From contig OY763072.1 in assembly GCA_963666865.1 (NCBI GenBank), positions 3,224,001-3,288,000 of the forward strand: a stretch of DNA of 64,000 nt. Reading direction: 5' to 3'. Source of the DNA: Bin87 sp963666865 (GTDB taxonomy: Bacteria; Chloroflexota; Dehalococcoidia; Lucifugimonadales; UBA3495). Positions 8,103 through 17,329 of the stretch are shown here, piece by piece. A program made the translations under genes and the position numbers. The notes under the pieces were generated by a model that worked only from the letters and a program-made list of their open reading frames with translations, had not been told where the DNA came from and did no database searches. How positions within the stretch are numbered: position 1 is the first letter of the stretch; every line of letters begins with the position of its first letter.

Positions 8103-8921
8103 ATGGAGTTTGGACTGGAAGGTAAACTGGCGTTCGTCGGCGGGGCCAGCCGCGGCATCGGCAAGGCCATCGCTTTGGAATTGGCCCGCGAGGGAGCTGA
8201 CGTGGTGGTCGGCTCGCGCTCCATGCCCGACCTGGAGCGGGCCGCCGCCGAGATCGCCGAGACCACCGGCCGCCGCGCCATCCCCATGTCGTTCGATGCC
8301 ACCAACCGGGAGCAGGTGGACCGCGTCATCAACGCCGCCGCCGATGAACTGGGCGGACTGCACATTCTGGTCAACAGCGCGTCTCTGCCTGGCGGCTCCC
8401 CCTCGGCCACCGGCCCCATCGAGGACCTCATCGACGAGGACCTCCTCAGCGACTTCGACGTCAAGTTCGTCGGCGCGCTGCGCTGCTCCCGCGCCGCCAT
8501 CCCCCTGCTCAAGGCCCAGGGCTACGGGCGCATCATCAACATCAGCGGCCTCAACGCCCGCAACGCCGGCAACCTCAGCGGCGGCGCCCGCAACACCTCC
8601 CTGGTGCACATGACCAAGACCCTGGCCGCCCAGCTGGGGCAGTTCGGCATCACCGTCAACTGCATCCATCCCGGCACCACTCGAACCGAGCGCACGCCGA
8701 GCCTGCTGGCCGCCCGCGCCGAGCAGTTGGGCGTCTCGCCGGAGGAAGCCGAAGCGCAAGACTTCGCCCCCGGCTCCGGCCGCGGCAACCACATCTGCCG
8801 CATGGTGGACGCCTCGGAAATCGGCTACCTAACTGCCTTCCTGGCCTCCGACAAAGCCTGGGCCATCACCGGCGAGCTGATCGCGGCCGGCGGCGGCACC
8901 GGCAACGCGGTGTACTACTGA
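8103..8921 (+). CDS. SDR-family protein with a non-canonical active site
   Basis: 272 residues. The nucleotide-binding glycine motif is clear (VGGASRGIGKAIALELA), and NSASLPGG stands in for the NNAG motif. The catalytic serine region is present (INISGLN). At the YxxxK position the sequence is SGGARNTSLVHMTKTLA, which aligns glycine and asparagine with the catalytic tyrosine and lysine. The enzyme may therefore use a different chemistry, or act as a binding protein. ATG 8103 follows a strong GGAGG site at about 8090; longer readings lack one. It is the first gene of a catabolic cluster with the CoA-transferase and crotonase. Confidence 0.85.
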   Translation: MEFGLEGKLAFVGGASRGIGKAIALELAREGADVVVGSRSMPDLERAAAEIAETTGRRAIPMSFDATNREQVDRVINAAADELGGLHILVNSASLPGGSPSATGPIEDLIDEDLLSDFDVKFVGALRCSRAAIPLLKAQGYGRIINISGLNARNAGNLSGGARNTSLVHMTKTLAAQLGQFGITVNCIHPGTTRTERTPSLLAARAEQLGVSPEEAEAQDFAPGSGRGNHICRMVDASEIGYLTAFLASDKAWAITGELIAAGGGTGNAVYY

Positions 8922-8980
8922 CATCTTACCGAGCGGACCACCTTCAAGATACAGTGCGGCGTCGCCGGCGGCAAGTTATT

Positions 8981-9382
8981 ATGGACATATCGCTCGGCGA
9001 CGCCGTCAAGAATCTTCCTTTCATCATCCTTGGCATCTGGCCAATCAATCTGCTAACGCTGTGGGTTGGCGGACACACGTGGGCTTGGGGTAACACGCCA
9101 GATGCAGTTATGGAATTATGGGAATGGGGCGCTTTCGTCTCGTTCTCTGTGGCGATTTTGGTTGAATTGGGAGTCGACATGTTTATCGCTTTGGGAAAGT
9201 ACCGGCGACGTATGGAGCAAGCGCGCGAAGAAGGCCGGAAAGAGGCGCAAAAACAGGCACGGAGAGAAACCAGTGAGATGCTGATGATCCTCAACGCCGC
9301 CGCCCGTACCAACCCCGACCTGCTGCCCGGGCTGCTGCAGGAATACCAGGTGAAGTATCAGAACGGTTCGGCAACCCCATAG
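8981..9382 (+). CDS. Small membrane protein with cytoplasmic helical tail
   Basis: 133 residues from ATG 8981. Two hydrophobic segments (PFIILGIWPINLLTLWVGG and WGAFVSFSVAILVELGVDMFI) are followed by a strongly charged helix (RRMEQAREEGRKEAQKQAR) likely to form a coiled coil. It lies between the SDR and CoA-transferase genes and is probably co-transcribed. I do not recognise the family. Confidence 0.65.
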   Translation: MDISLGDAVKNLPFIILGIWPINLLTLWVGGHTWAWGNTPDAVMELWEWGAFVSFSVAILVELGVDMFIALGKYRRRMEQAREEGRKEAQKQARRETSEMLMILNAAARTNPDLLPGLLQEYQVKYQNGSATP

Positions 9383-9398
9383 CGTCAAGGCGGTAATC

Positions 9399-10601
9399 AT
9401 GACCAACCCCTCCGCTCCCCTCTCCGGCGTCCGCGTCGCCGACTTCTCGGTCCACGCCGCCGGTCCCTTTGCCGGCATGATCCTGGCGTCCCTGGGCGCC
9501 GACGTGATCAAGGTCGAGTCGGCGGCCCGCCTGGACATCACCCGCCGGCCCCACGCCATGTATGGCAAGCCACCGTCGTCCTTCGAACAGGTCAACGCCA
9601 GCAAGCGCTCCGTCACCCTCAACCTCAAGGAACCCCGCGCCCTGGAGCTGGCCTACGACGTCGTCCGCATCTCCGACGTGGTGCTGGAGAACTTTCGCCC
9701 CGGCGTGATGGATCGTTTGGGCCTGGGCTATCCCCAGCTCCGCGAGATCAAGCCCGACATCATCATGGTGTCCCTGTCATCCAACGGGCAGACTGGTCCC
9801 GAGGCCCGCTACGCCGGCTACGCCCCCATGTTCGCCGCGCTGGGCGGCCTCGGCTACCTCACCGGCTATCCCGACGGCCCGCCCGTGGAACTGCGCCACG
9901 CCATGGACCACACCGGCGGCATGATGGCCGCCTTCTCCGCCGTCGCTGCCCTGTGCGCCCACCGCAGCCACCAGACCGGCCAGCGCGCCGACGTGGCCGT
10001 CCGCGACATCGCCACCGCCTTCATGGGCCACGCCTTGATGGATACCGCCATGAACCACCGCGACGTCCAGCGTTTGGGCAACCGGGACGACGCCATGGCC
10101 CCCCACGGCGTATTCCCCTGCCAGGGCGACGACCAGTGGGTCACCATAGCCGTCGCCTACGATGCTGAATGGCACGCGCTCAAAAAGGCGCTGGGCAACC
10201 CCAAGTGGGCCGAAGCCGACGAATACGGCGACGCCTTCCTGCGCTGGCAGCACCAGGACACACTGGAACGGCATCTCGCGGAGTGGACGACCGCCCGCAC
10301 CGCCCACGAAGTGACCGACCTGCTGCAAAGCGCCGGCATCGCCGCCTTCCCATCCCTCTCCGCCGACCAGTTGCTGGCCGACCCCCACCTGGCCGACCGC
10401 CACGCCTTCCCGCTGATAACCCACGACGAAAAGGGGGAGCAGCGGGCAGTAGCCCCGCCCTGGCGCTTCTCCGAAACCCCCGCCGACGCCCTCCGCTGGA
10501 CCCCCGAGCTGGGCGAGAACAATCACGAGGTCTTCTGCGGCCTGCTGGGCATGGACGAGGGCGAACTCGCCGCCCTGCAGGAACGGCGTATCGTCTGGTA
10601 G
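9399..10601 (+). CDS. CaiB/BaiF family class III CoA-transferase
   Basis: 400 residues. N-terminal signature VRVADFSVHAAGPFAGMILA, then LGADVIKVES and SKRSVTLNLK. The probable catalytic aspartate is about D170 in HAMDHTGGM, close to Asp169 of formyl-CoA transferase. The C-terminal LGENNHEVFCGLLGMDEGEL block is typical. It sits between SDR and enoyl-CoA hydratase-like genes, which suggests a route that activates and then degrades an organic acid. The substrate is not identifiable. Confidence 0.93.
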   Translation: MTNPSAPLSGVRVADFSVHAAGPFAGMILASLGADVIKVESAARLDITRRPHAMYGKPPSSFEQVNASKRSVTLNLKEPRALELAYDVVRISDVVLENFRPGVMDRLGLGYPQLREIKPDIIMVSLSSNGQTGPEARYAGYAPMFAALGGLGYLTGYPDGPPVELRHAMDHTGGMMAAFSAVAALCAHRSHQTGQRADVAVRDIATAFMGHALMDTAMNHRDVQRLGNRDDAMAPHGVFPCQGDDQWVTIAVAYDAEWHALKKALGNPKWAEADEYGDAFLRWQHQDTLERHLAEWTTARTAHEVTDLLQSAGIAAFPSLSADQLLADPHLADRHAFPLITHDEKGEQRAVAPPWRFSETPADALRWTPELGENNHEVFCGLLGMDEGELAALQERRIVW

Positions 10602-10651
10602 CATTGGCCCGGCAAACGGCCGGCAATGCCCGCATCAGGAGGTTAACGCAG

Positions 10652-11341
10652 ATGGACCCAGTGAATCCCAACACGATAGTGGTCCTGGTATCAGTAGTGC
10701 TGGGGCTATACGCGGCCCTGCTGACCGGCATATTGGGAATATTGAGCGCGCTTTGGCTGCGCATGGGCAACGTCCAGCAGGAATTCGGCGAGCTGAAAGG
10801 GGAAGTAGGCGCTCTGCGGGAGGCCATTGGCCGCCAGCAGACGGAAATAGCCGAACTGCGCACCGCAATAAGCGGCCTGTCCCGGGAGGTGTCCGACCTG
10901 CGCGCCGAAATAGTCGGAGTGAACGAAAGGCTCAATTCGCTCCAGACGCAAATAGAGCGTGTCCACCACAGCATCGATTCGCTCCAGGCTCAAATAGATC
11001 GCCGCTTCCGCGAACTGCAAGAGCAAATGGAGCGCCGCGACCGCGAATTTCAGGAGCAAATGGAACACCGCGACCGTGCGCTGCAAGAGCAAATGGAGCG
11101 CCGCGACCGCGAATTTCAGGAGCAAATGGAACGCCGCGAGCGTGCGCTGCAGGAGCAAATGGAACGCCGCCACCGCGAACTCCAGGAGCAAATGGAACGC
11201 CGCCACCGCGAACTCCAGGAGCAAATGGACCGCAACCACAACCAGTTGATGCGGGCTATTTTAGCTCATAGCCACCGGCCTGACGGACGGCCTACCTTTG
11301 ACCTGCCGCCCGATTTTGAACCGACTCCCGCCGACAACTGA
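10652..11341 (+). CDS. Membrane-anchored coiled-coil protein with 11-residue repeats
   Basis: 229 residues. ATG 10652 follows an ideal AGGAGG site; the longer open frame is ruled out because it overlaps the CoA-transferase. One N-terminal membrane segment (VVLVSVVLGLYAALLTGILG) is followed by a continuous coiled coil: first about 90 residues of ordinary heptad type, then seven near-identical 11-residue units (consensus EQMERRDREFQ), then a short proline-rich tail. Eleven-residue repeats favour right-handed coiled coils. A shorter protein of the same design lies at 41646. Function unknown. Confidence 0.75.
   Translation: MDPVNPNTIVVLVSVVLGLYAALLTGILGILSALWLRMGNVQQEFGELKGEVGALREAIGRQQTEIAELRTAISGLSREVSDLRAEIVGVNERLNSLQTQIERVHHSIDSLQAQIDRRFRELQEQMERRDREFQEQMEHRDRALQEQMERRDREFQEQMERRERALQEQMERRHRELQEQMERRHRELQEQMDRNHNQLMRAILAHSHRPDGRPTFDLPPDFEPTPADN
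11012..11242 (+). repeat. 33-base tandem repeat inside the coiled-coil gene
   Basis: Seven copies of a 33-base unit (GAGCAAATGGA core). The CAAATGG landmark recurs at 11024, 11057, 11090, 11123, 11156, 11189 and 11222. Each unit encodes 11 residues. Near-identity at DNA level implies recent expansion and possible length variation. Confidence 0.9.
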
Positions 11342-11367
11342 CACCCCCACCGCACTGTGAGCGCATA

Positions 11368-12171
11368 ATGACCGACTACTCTTCATACCAGCACCTGCTC
11401 ATCGAGAAATCCGACGGCATCATCACCCTCACGATGAACCGTCCGGAAACGCTGAACTCCACCAACTTCCGCCTCCACAACGAACTCAGCCGCATCTGGC
11501 TGGACATCGCCGCCGACCCAGAGGTGCGCGTCGCCGTGGTTACCGGCGCCGGCGATGCCTTCTCCGCCGGCGGCGACTTCGAGATGATCGAGCAGGCCAT
11601 CGACAACCCGGCCATCGTCGCCCAGAACACCAAAGAGGCCGGCGACATCGTCTATAACATCCTGAACCTGGACAAGCCCGTCATTTCCGCCATCAACGGC
11701 GTCGCCGTCGGCGCCGGCCTGGCCGTGGCCCTCATGGCCGACATCTCCATCGCCGCCGAGGACGCCCGCATCACCGACGGACACATCCGCCTCGGCGTTG
11801 CCGCCGGCGACCACGCCGCCATCATCTGGCCCCTGCTCTGCGGCATGGCTAAGGCCAAGTACTACCTGCTCACCTGCGACTTCCTGGACGGCAAAGAGGC
11901 GGAACGCATCGGCCTGGTCAGCATGGCCGTCCCCCGGGACGAACTGATGGAAACCGCCCTGCGCATCGCCCGCCGCCTGGCCGACGGCCCCCAGCCGGCC
12001 ATCCGCTTCACCAAGCGCGCCCTCAACCAGTGGCTCCGCCAGGCCGGCCACACCTCCTTCGACTACTCCCTCCTGGCCGAGGCCCTGGGCTTCTTCGGCG
12101 ACGACGTGAAGGAAGGTCTCGCCGCCCTCCGAGAACGCCGCCGCCCACAATACCCGTCGGCATCAGCCTAG
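11368..12171 (+). CDS. Enoyl-CoA hydratase/isomerase (crotonase) family protein
   Basis: 267 residues, normal length. The crotonase fold is shown by LTMNRPETLNS, the first oxyanion-hole segment SAGGDFEMI, and the second INGVAVGAGLAVALMADISI. The two usual hydratase glutamates are not in place: the segment reads DGHIRLGVAAGDHAAIIWP, with His and Asp at about those positions, so the reaction may differ from hydration. The C-terminus SFDYSLLAEALGFFGDDVKE is typical. It is the last gene of the SDR/CoA-transferase cluster. Confidence 0.88.
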   Translation: MTDYSSYQHLLIEKSDGIITLTMNRPETLNSTNFRLHNELSRIWLDIAADPEVRVAVVTGAGDAFSAGGDFEMIEQAIDNPAIVAQNTKEAGDIVYNILNLDKPVISAINGVAVGAGLAVALMADISIAAEDARITDGHIRLGVAAGDHAAIIWPLLCGMAKAKYYLLTCDFLDGKEAERIGLVSMAVPRDELMETALRIARRLADGPQPAIRFTKRALNQWLRQAGHTSFDYSLLAEALGFFGDDVKEGLAALRERRRPQYPSASA

Positions 12172-12173
12172 CC

Positions 12174-12264
12174 CCGCTCATCCTGAGCCTGTCGAAGGGC
12201 CGCCACTTGCCTACTCTCGTCATTCCGGCCCCTTTCCGTCATTCCGGCGAAAGCCGGAATCCAG
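12174..12264. repeat. Two dispersed repeats after the crotonase gene
   Basis: 12174-12199 is a copy of the CTGAGCCTGTCGAAG family. 12237-12264 is a hairpin repeat of the type CGTCATTCCGGCGAAAG followed by CCGGAATCCAG. A partial copy of the latter lies at about 12217. Stem-loops here could stop transcription after the crotonase gene. Confidence 0.85.
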
Positions 12265-12285
12265 AAACACTACCGAAGGTTTGCC

Positions 12286-12659
12286 ATGGGAACCTTCACC
12301 TACCCTATAGAAGTGATTTCGGCGGACGGCAACCGCTCCGAAACGGTGGATGTATTGGTGAATACAGGTTCCACCTACACCTGCCTGCCGGCTACCCTGC
12401 TGGGCCAACTCGGCATAGTCCCTAACCGCCGCATCCAGTCGGAGCTGGCCAATGGCAGTTTCGTTGAGGATGACATCGGCACGGCCCGCGTGAGCGTGGC
12501 GGGAATCGAGCGGCCCACCATCGTCGTTTTTGCCGACGAAAACACCCCGCCCAACTCGGTATGTACACCCTGGAAGGCGCGCTGCTGGTGGTTGACCCGG
12601 TGCGCCAGCGGCTGGCGCCAACCCACGCGCTGCGGTATGGCGCTCACCAAATCATTTAA
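12286..12659 (+). pseudogene. Frameshifted retropepsin-like protein (third copy)
   Basis: The frame starting at ATG 12286 encodes a retropepsin-like domain: the active-site segment VDVLVNTGSTYTCLP (Asn in place of the catalytic Asp of DTG) and the flap-like GSFVEDDIG. At about 12550 the matching C-terminal sequence (LGMYTLEGALLVVDPVRQRL) continues in a different frame and ends at TAA 12657-12659. One base appears to be missing between 12548 and 12560. Read uncorrected, the frame runs on into the next gene and gives a false 851-residue fusion. It may be a sequencing error or true decay. The Asn at the active site argues for an inactive protein. Confidence 0.7.
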
Positions 12660-12675
12660 CCCACGAGGTAGGCTG

Positions 12676-14841
12676 GTGTCTTTTCCATGTTGCTGTCATC
12701 CCCGAACCCTGCTGACCGCTATATTGCTGGCGCTGCTGGTATGCGCAATCCCCGGCTCGGTTCAGGCAGCCGGGTCTCTGAAGCAACCCCAGCCGCTGGT
12801 TCCAGGCGAGTCTTTCGCTCCCTCCAACCTGGCCGCCGTCCCCGGCCTTAATCCCGGAGAGGTTGACCTGACCTGGACGGCATCACCCAAGGCTGAGACC
12901 CATTGGGTATGGTCAGTGAAAGCCGATGGCTCCGGCGGTAAATGGACGCCCGTGCAAGCCGGTTCGGCCACCGTCGGCGACCTGGACACTTGGAGAGTGT
13001 ACTCCTTTGTCGTTATCGCCAGTCGTAGGCTTCCTGATGGCTCCACTCAGTGGTCGGCCTTGAGCAACTGGGCAAAGTCTGCTCCCAAGCCGCAGCATCT
13101 CGTACACGCCAAGGACTTTCTTTCCGTGAGCGCCGGCGACGGGCATACCTGCGGGGTGCGCACGGACAGAACCCTGTCATGCTGGGGTGATAATGGTGAC
13201 GGGAGAGCCGAGCCGCCCAACGGAGAGTTCCAATCGGTCAGCGCCGGTGCGTGGCATACCTGCGCGATACGAACCGACGGCGGTGTCGCTTGCTGGGGCG
13301 ACGACAATCAGGGACAGGCATCCCCGCCTCCCGGGGCTTTTCGTTCCGTCAGCGTCGGTGACTTTCATTCCTGCGGGGTACGAACGGACGGCGGCGTAAC
13401 CTGCTGGGGCAGCAACCGGGCCCAGAACGACGATTTCATCGGCCAAGCCACGCCTCCGGAGGGAGAGTTTTTGACGGTTTCCGCCGGCGCGCTGCATACC
13501 TGCGGCCTGAAAACAGACCACAGCGTAGCCTGCTGGGGCAGCAACTACTATGTGGAGGACCGCTTCGCCGGCCAGGCCACACCACCGGAAGGACGGTTTC
13601 TATCCATCGATGCTGACCACTATCAAACCTGTGGAATAAGAACTGACCACAGCGCGGTCTGCTGGGGAATGGGGTGGGGTCAGACCCTTGTTGCCAAGCC
13701 CGGCAAGTTCCAGTCAGTAAGCGCCGGCGACTACCTTGCTTGCGGGGTAAGATACGACGGCAGTTTGGAATGCTGGGGCGAACCCACTGCCGCCTGGAAT
13801 ATGCCGCTAAATGAAACTTTCCAGTCGGTCAGCGTCGGTTTTCAATACACTTGCGGAGTAAGCACAGATAACCGCGTAATCTGCTGGGGCCTCAACTCCG
13901 CGGCGCGAGCCACGCCACCCTCCGGTCCCTTCCAGTCCGTCCATCCCGGCGCCGGGGTAGGGTACAACTGCGCGGTGAAAACAGACCTTAGCGTGATTTG
14001 CTGGGGGTTGATCGACAACAGCGAAGAGGCGAAAAGGGTGCTGGACGGACCGTTCCTGACGGTGACCGTCGGCGGCCCCCATGCTTGCGGAATACGGCCC
14101 GACCGCAGCTTGGACTGCTGGGGTGCCGATCAGGATTGGGACGGCAACGTCGTCGGTCAAGCTACGCCGCCGGCCGGAACGTTCCGGTCGACCAGTTCCG
14201 GCTCTTACCATACCTGCGGAGTACGAACGGACGGCGACGTAACCTGCTGGGGCAGCAACGAGAGTATAATCACTACGTGTGAAGATATCGAAGTCAGCCC
14301 CACCGAGACCCGCAGAGATTGTACTTACAGCGACCACTGGGCCGGACAGGCGACACCGCCGGAGGGAAAATTCCGGTCAGTCAGCGCCGGCGCATACCAT
14401 ACCTGTGGTATAAAAGCCGATGGCGGTGTGATCTGTTGGGGCAGCAATAAAGACGCGCACGGCAATTTTGCGGGACAGGCTGCGCCGCCGGAAGGGTCAT
14501 TCCTGTCAATCGGCGCCGGTATGCAGCATACCTGCGGCGTCAGATCAGACGGCGCGTTGGCCTGTTGGGGCAGCAACCAAACCCATAACAACGAGGTCGT
14601 GGGGCAATCCACGCCGCCATTGGGAGAGTTCCTTTTGGTCACATCCGGCCAGAATCACAATTGCGCTGTAACAGCCGAAGGCACGGTGTCTTGCTGGGGA
14701 TATGGATTTCACGTCCCCGAAGTTATAACGGAGCCGTTCCGCTCAATCGGCTCGGGCGGTGAACACACTTGTGTGATACGAATGGATGACGGTATCTCCT
14801 GTTGGGGCCCTGGCGGTGCATACGTTATTCCAGCCCGGTAG
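12676..14841 (+). CDS. Secreted RCC1-repeat protein
   Basis: 721 residues from GTG 12676, which opens directly on a signal peptide (TLLTAILLALLVCAIPGSVQA). ATG 12637 is a possible alternative start. A fibronectin-like stretch (about residues 55-125, NPGEVDLTWTASP) is followed by about 13 RCC1/BNR-type units, each ending in a pattern like CGVRTDGxxxCWG. These normally fold as beta-propellers. Paired cysteines in each unit may form disulfides outside the cell. A similar fibronectin-like start occurs in the secreted GLUG protein at 61272. The ligand is unknown. Confidence 0.88.
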   Translation: MSFPCCCHPRTLLTAILLALLVCAIPGSVQAAGSLKQPQPLVPGESFAPSNLAAVPGLNPGEVDLTWTASPKAETHWVWSVKADGSGGKWTPVQAGSATVGDLDTWRVYSFVVIASRRLPDGSTQWSALSNWAKSAPKPQHLVHAKDFLSVSAGDGHTCGVRTDRTLSCWGDNGDGRAEPPNGEFQSVSAGAWHTCAIRTDGGVACWGDDNQGQASPPPGAFRSVSVGDFHSCGVRTDGGVTCWGSNRAQNDDFIGQATPPEGEFLTVSAGALHTCGLKTDHSVACWGSNYYVEDRFAGQATPPEGRFLSIDADHYQTCGIRTDHSAVCWGMGWGQTLVAKPGKFQSVSAGDYLACGVRYDGSLECWGEPTAAWNMPLNETFQSVSVGFQYTCGVSTDNRVICWGLNSAARATPPSGPFQSVHPGAGVGYNCAVKTDLSVICWGLIDNSEEAKRVLDGPFLTVTVGGPHACGIRPDRSLDCWGADQDWDGNVVGQATPPAGTFRSTSSGSYHTCGVRTDGDVTCWGSNESIITTCEDIEVSPTETRRDCTYSDHWAGQATPPEGKFRSVSAGAYHTCGIKADGGVICWGSNKDAHGNFAGQAAPPEGSFLSIGAGMQHTCGVRSDGALACWGSNQTHNNEVVGQSTPPLGEFLLVTSGQNHNCAVTAEGTVSCWGYGFHVPEVITEPFRSIGSGGEHTCVIRMDDGISCWGPGGAYVIPAR

Positions 14842-14983
14842 CGTGGCAGCAACGATGTTGACGACGAGGCCAGCGCTTCCTGCAATCAGGACGATGCCGC
14901 CCTGCACTTCGGGAACATCCCGAAAGATGCTTTGCTGAGCAAGGCCCCCGACAAATCCGGCCCGTTGCAGGCCGTCAAAAGCG

Positions 14984-15012
14984 TTGACAATTTGGGCAAT
15001 TTTCCGTAACCT
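14984..15012 (+). promoter_or_regulatory. Strong sigma-70-type promoter upstream of the tRNA/tuf block
   Basis: TTGACA at 14984-14989, a 17-base spacer, and TAACCT at 15007-15012. Transcription would begin near 15019, about 20 bases before a terminator-like hairpin. Confidence 0.6.
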
Positions 15013-15038
15013 ATTTACCGACTGGCGAAAACCGGAAG

Positions 15039-15063
15039 GCCCCGGAAATGCCGGGGCTTTTTT
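15039..15063 (+). terminator. Rho-independent terminator or attenuator
   Basis: Stem GCCCCGG / CCGGGGC with a five-base loop, followed by six T (15058-15063). It stands between the promoter at 14984 and tRNA-Thr at 15112, so it either ends a very short RNA or controls read-through into the tRNA/tuf operon. Confidence 0.75.
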
Positions 15064-15111
15064 AGCCTATGGCGCACTTCCGCCGGCCCGGTCGGCGCCA
15101 GCGCACCCCGC

Positions 15112-15187
15112 GCCCCGGTGGCGCAATTGGCAGCGCAGCCGATTTGTAATCGGCAGGTTAGGGGTTCGAGTCCCCTCTGGGGCTCCA
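15112..15187 (+). tRNA. tRNA-Thr (anticodon TGT)
   Basis: A 76-base cloverleaf: acceptor GCCCCGG pairs with CTGGGGC (one G-T pair), anticodon loop TTTGTAA flanked by GCCGA/TCGGC, T-arm AGGGG-TTCGAGT-CCCCT, and encoded CCA. First tRNA of the block preceding tuf. Confidence 0.96.
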
Positions 15188-15240
15188 AATAAAATACAGG
15201 TCTGTCAATCACCGGAACGACAGCCGAGGCAATCGCACAT

Positions 15241-15328
15241 GGAGGGGTGGGTGAGTGGTTAAAGCCACCAGACTGTAAATCTGGCGCCCTGACGGGCTTC
15301 GCAGGTTCGAATCCTGCCCCCTCCACCA
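15241..15328 (+). tRNA. tRNA-Tyr (anticodon GTA)
   Basis: An 88-base class II tRNA with acceptor GGAGGGG/CCCCTCC, anticodon stem-loop CCAGA-CTGTAAA-TCTGG, a long variable arm (CGCCCTGACGGGCTTCG region) as expected for bacterial tRNA-Tyr, and encoded CCA. Confidence 0.96.
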
Positions 15329-15340
15329 CTTGAATGATTT

Positions 15341-15368
15341 CGTCATTCCGGCGAAAGCCGGAATCCAG
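15341..15368. repeat. CGTCATTCCGG hairpin repeat between tRNA genes
   Basis: Copy of the dispersed 28-base hairpin repeat (CGTCATTCCGGCGAAAG + CCGGAATCCAG), inserted 12 bases after tRNA-Tyr. Confidence 0.88.
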
Positions 15369-15401
15369 GTGCTCCAAAGACCACCAGCAAAATCAAATCA
15401 C

Positions 15402-15476
15402 GCCCAAGTAGCTCAGCGGTAGAGCACGTTCTTGGTAAGAACGGGGTCGGCGGTTCGATTCCGCCCTTGGGCTCCA
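15402..15476 (+). tRNA. tRNA-Thr (anticodon GGT)
   Basis: A 75-base cloverleaf: acceptor GCCCAAG/CTTGGGC, anticodon stem-loop CGTTC-TTGGTAA-GAACG, T-arm with TTCGATT, encoded CCA. It lies 73 bases upstream of tuf, the common position for a tRNA-Thr in bacteria. Confidence 0.96.
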
Positions 15477-15549
15477 TCAGCGTCAATAGCCCGCCGGGGC
15501 CGCCCGCGGGAGTGAACAAATCCAAAGGAGCAAGGAGTAACCCGCCACC

Positions 15550-16734
<1,185 letters not shown>

Positions 16735-16738
16735 CCTG

Positions 16739-16909
16739 ATGGCCCGCAAGTCCACCGACGCCCGGCAAGTCATCACCCTGCAATGCACCGACTGCCGCGA
16801 GCGCAACTACTCGACCATCAAGAACCGGCGCAGCCACACCACCCGCATGGAATTACGGAAGTACTGTAGCCGTTGCCGCGGCCACCAGGTTCACCGCGAA
16901 GTGAGGTAG
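16739..16909 (+). CDS. rpmG: 50S ribosomal protein L33
   Basis: 56 residues. Four cysteines in two pairs (CTDC and CSRC) form the zinc-ribbon version of L33. The central NRRSHTTRMELRKYC is characteristic. Start ATG 16739, four bases after the tuf stop, was chosen over longer readings that overlap tuf. Confidence 0.96.
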   Translation: MARKSTDARQVITLQCTDCRERNYSTIKNRRSHTTRMELRKYCSRCRGHQVHREVR

Positions 16910-16915
16910 CCGACC

Positions 16916-17170
16916 GTGGCCAGGGCATCAACCCGACGACCGGCGCCGATCTCTCCCCGCGCGGTGGGGAGGATCGGCCCGGTCGGCTTCCTGCGAGAGA
17001 CCGTCTCCGAGCTGCGCAAGTCCGTCTGGCCCAGCCGCGAGGAAACCGCCCGTCTGACGGCCATCGTCATCGTGCTGGCCGTGGCCATGGGCTTTTTCCT
17101 CGGTCTGTTGGACCGGATTTTCGACTACGCCATGGGCTTCGTCATCGGCCTGCGCGATCTACCTTTCTGA
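16916..17170 (+). CDS. secE: Preprotein translocase subunit SecE
   Basis: 84 residues from GTG 16916, six bases after rpmG. The amphipathic segment FLRETVSELRKSVWPSREE precedes a single membrane span (IVIVLAVAMGFFLGLLDRIF), the minimal one-span SecE plan. It joins SecY and SecG in the inner-membrane protein channel. Position between rpmG and nusG confirms the call. Confidence 0.95.
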   Translation: MARASTRRPAPISPRAVGRIGPVGFLRETVSELRKSVWPSREETARLTAIVIVLAVAMGFFLGLLDRIFDYAMGFVIGLRDLPF

Positions 17171-17329
17171 CCCAGGTCGTTCTCCGACAGCGGTCATCGA
17201 CCCCCGCTGCGGCTCTGATCGGAACGAAGTGGTTTCTCCGTAACGCGCCGTCGTCTATGTTGGGGAGACGGCGGAACCCCGTTACGGCTCATCCGTGTCC
17301 CTAACCACCTTTCAACCGGGTACAAGACA

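Noticed and set aside
12286..14841. A single 851-residue retropepsin-RCC1 fusion protein
   Set aside because: The retropepsin C-terminus continues in another frame to its own stop at 12659, and a signal peptide with its own start begins at 12676.
17171..17329. tRNA-Trp or other RNA gene between secE and nusG
   Set aside because: No cloverleaf could be drawn in this stretch.
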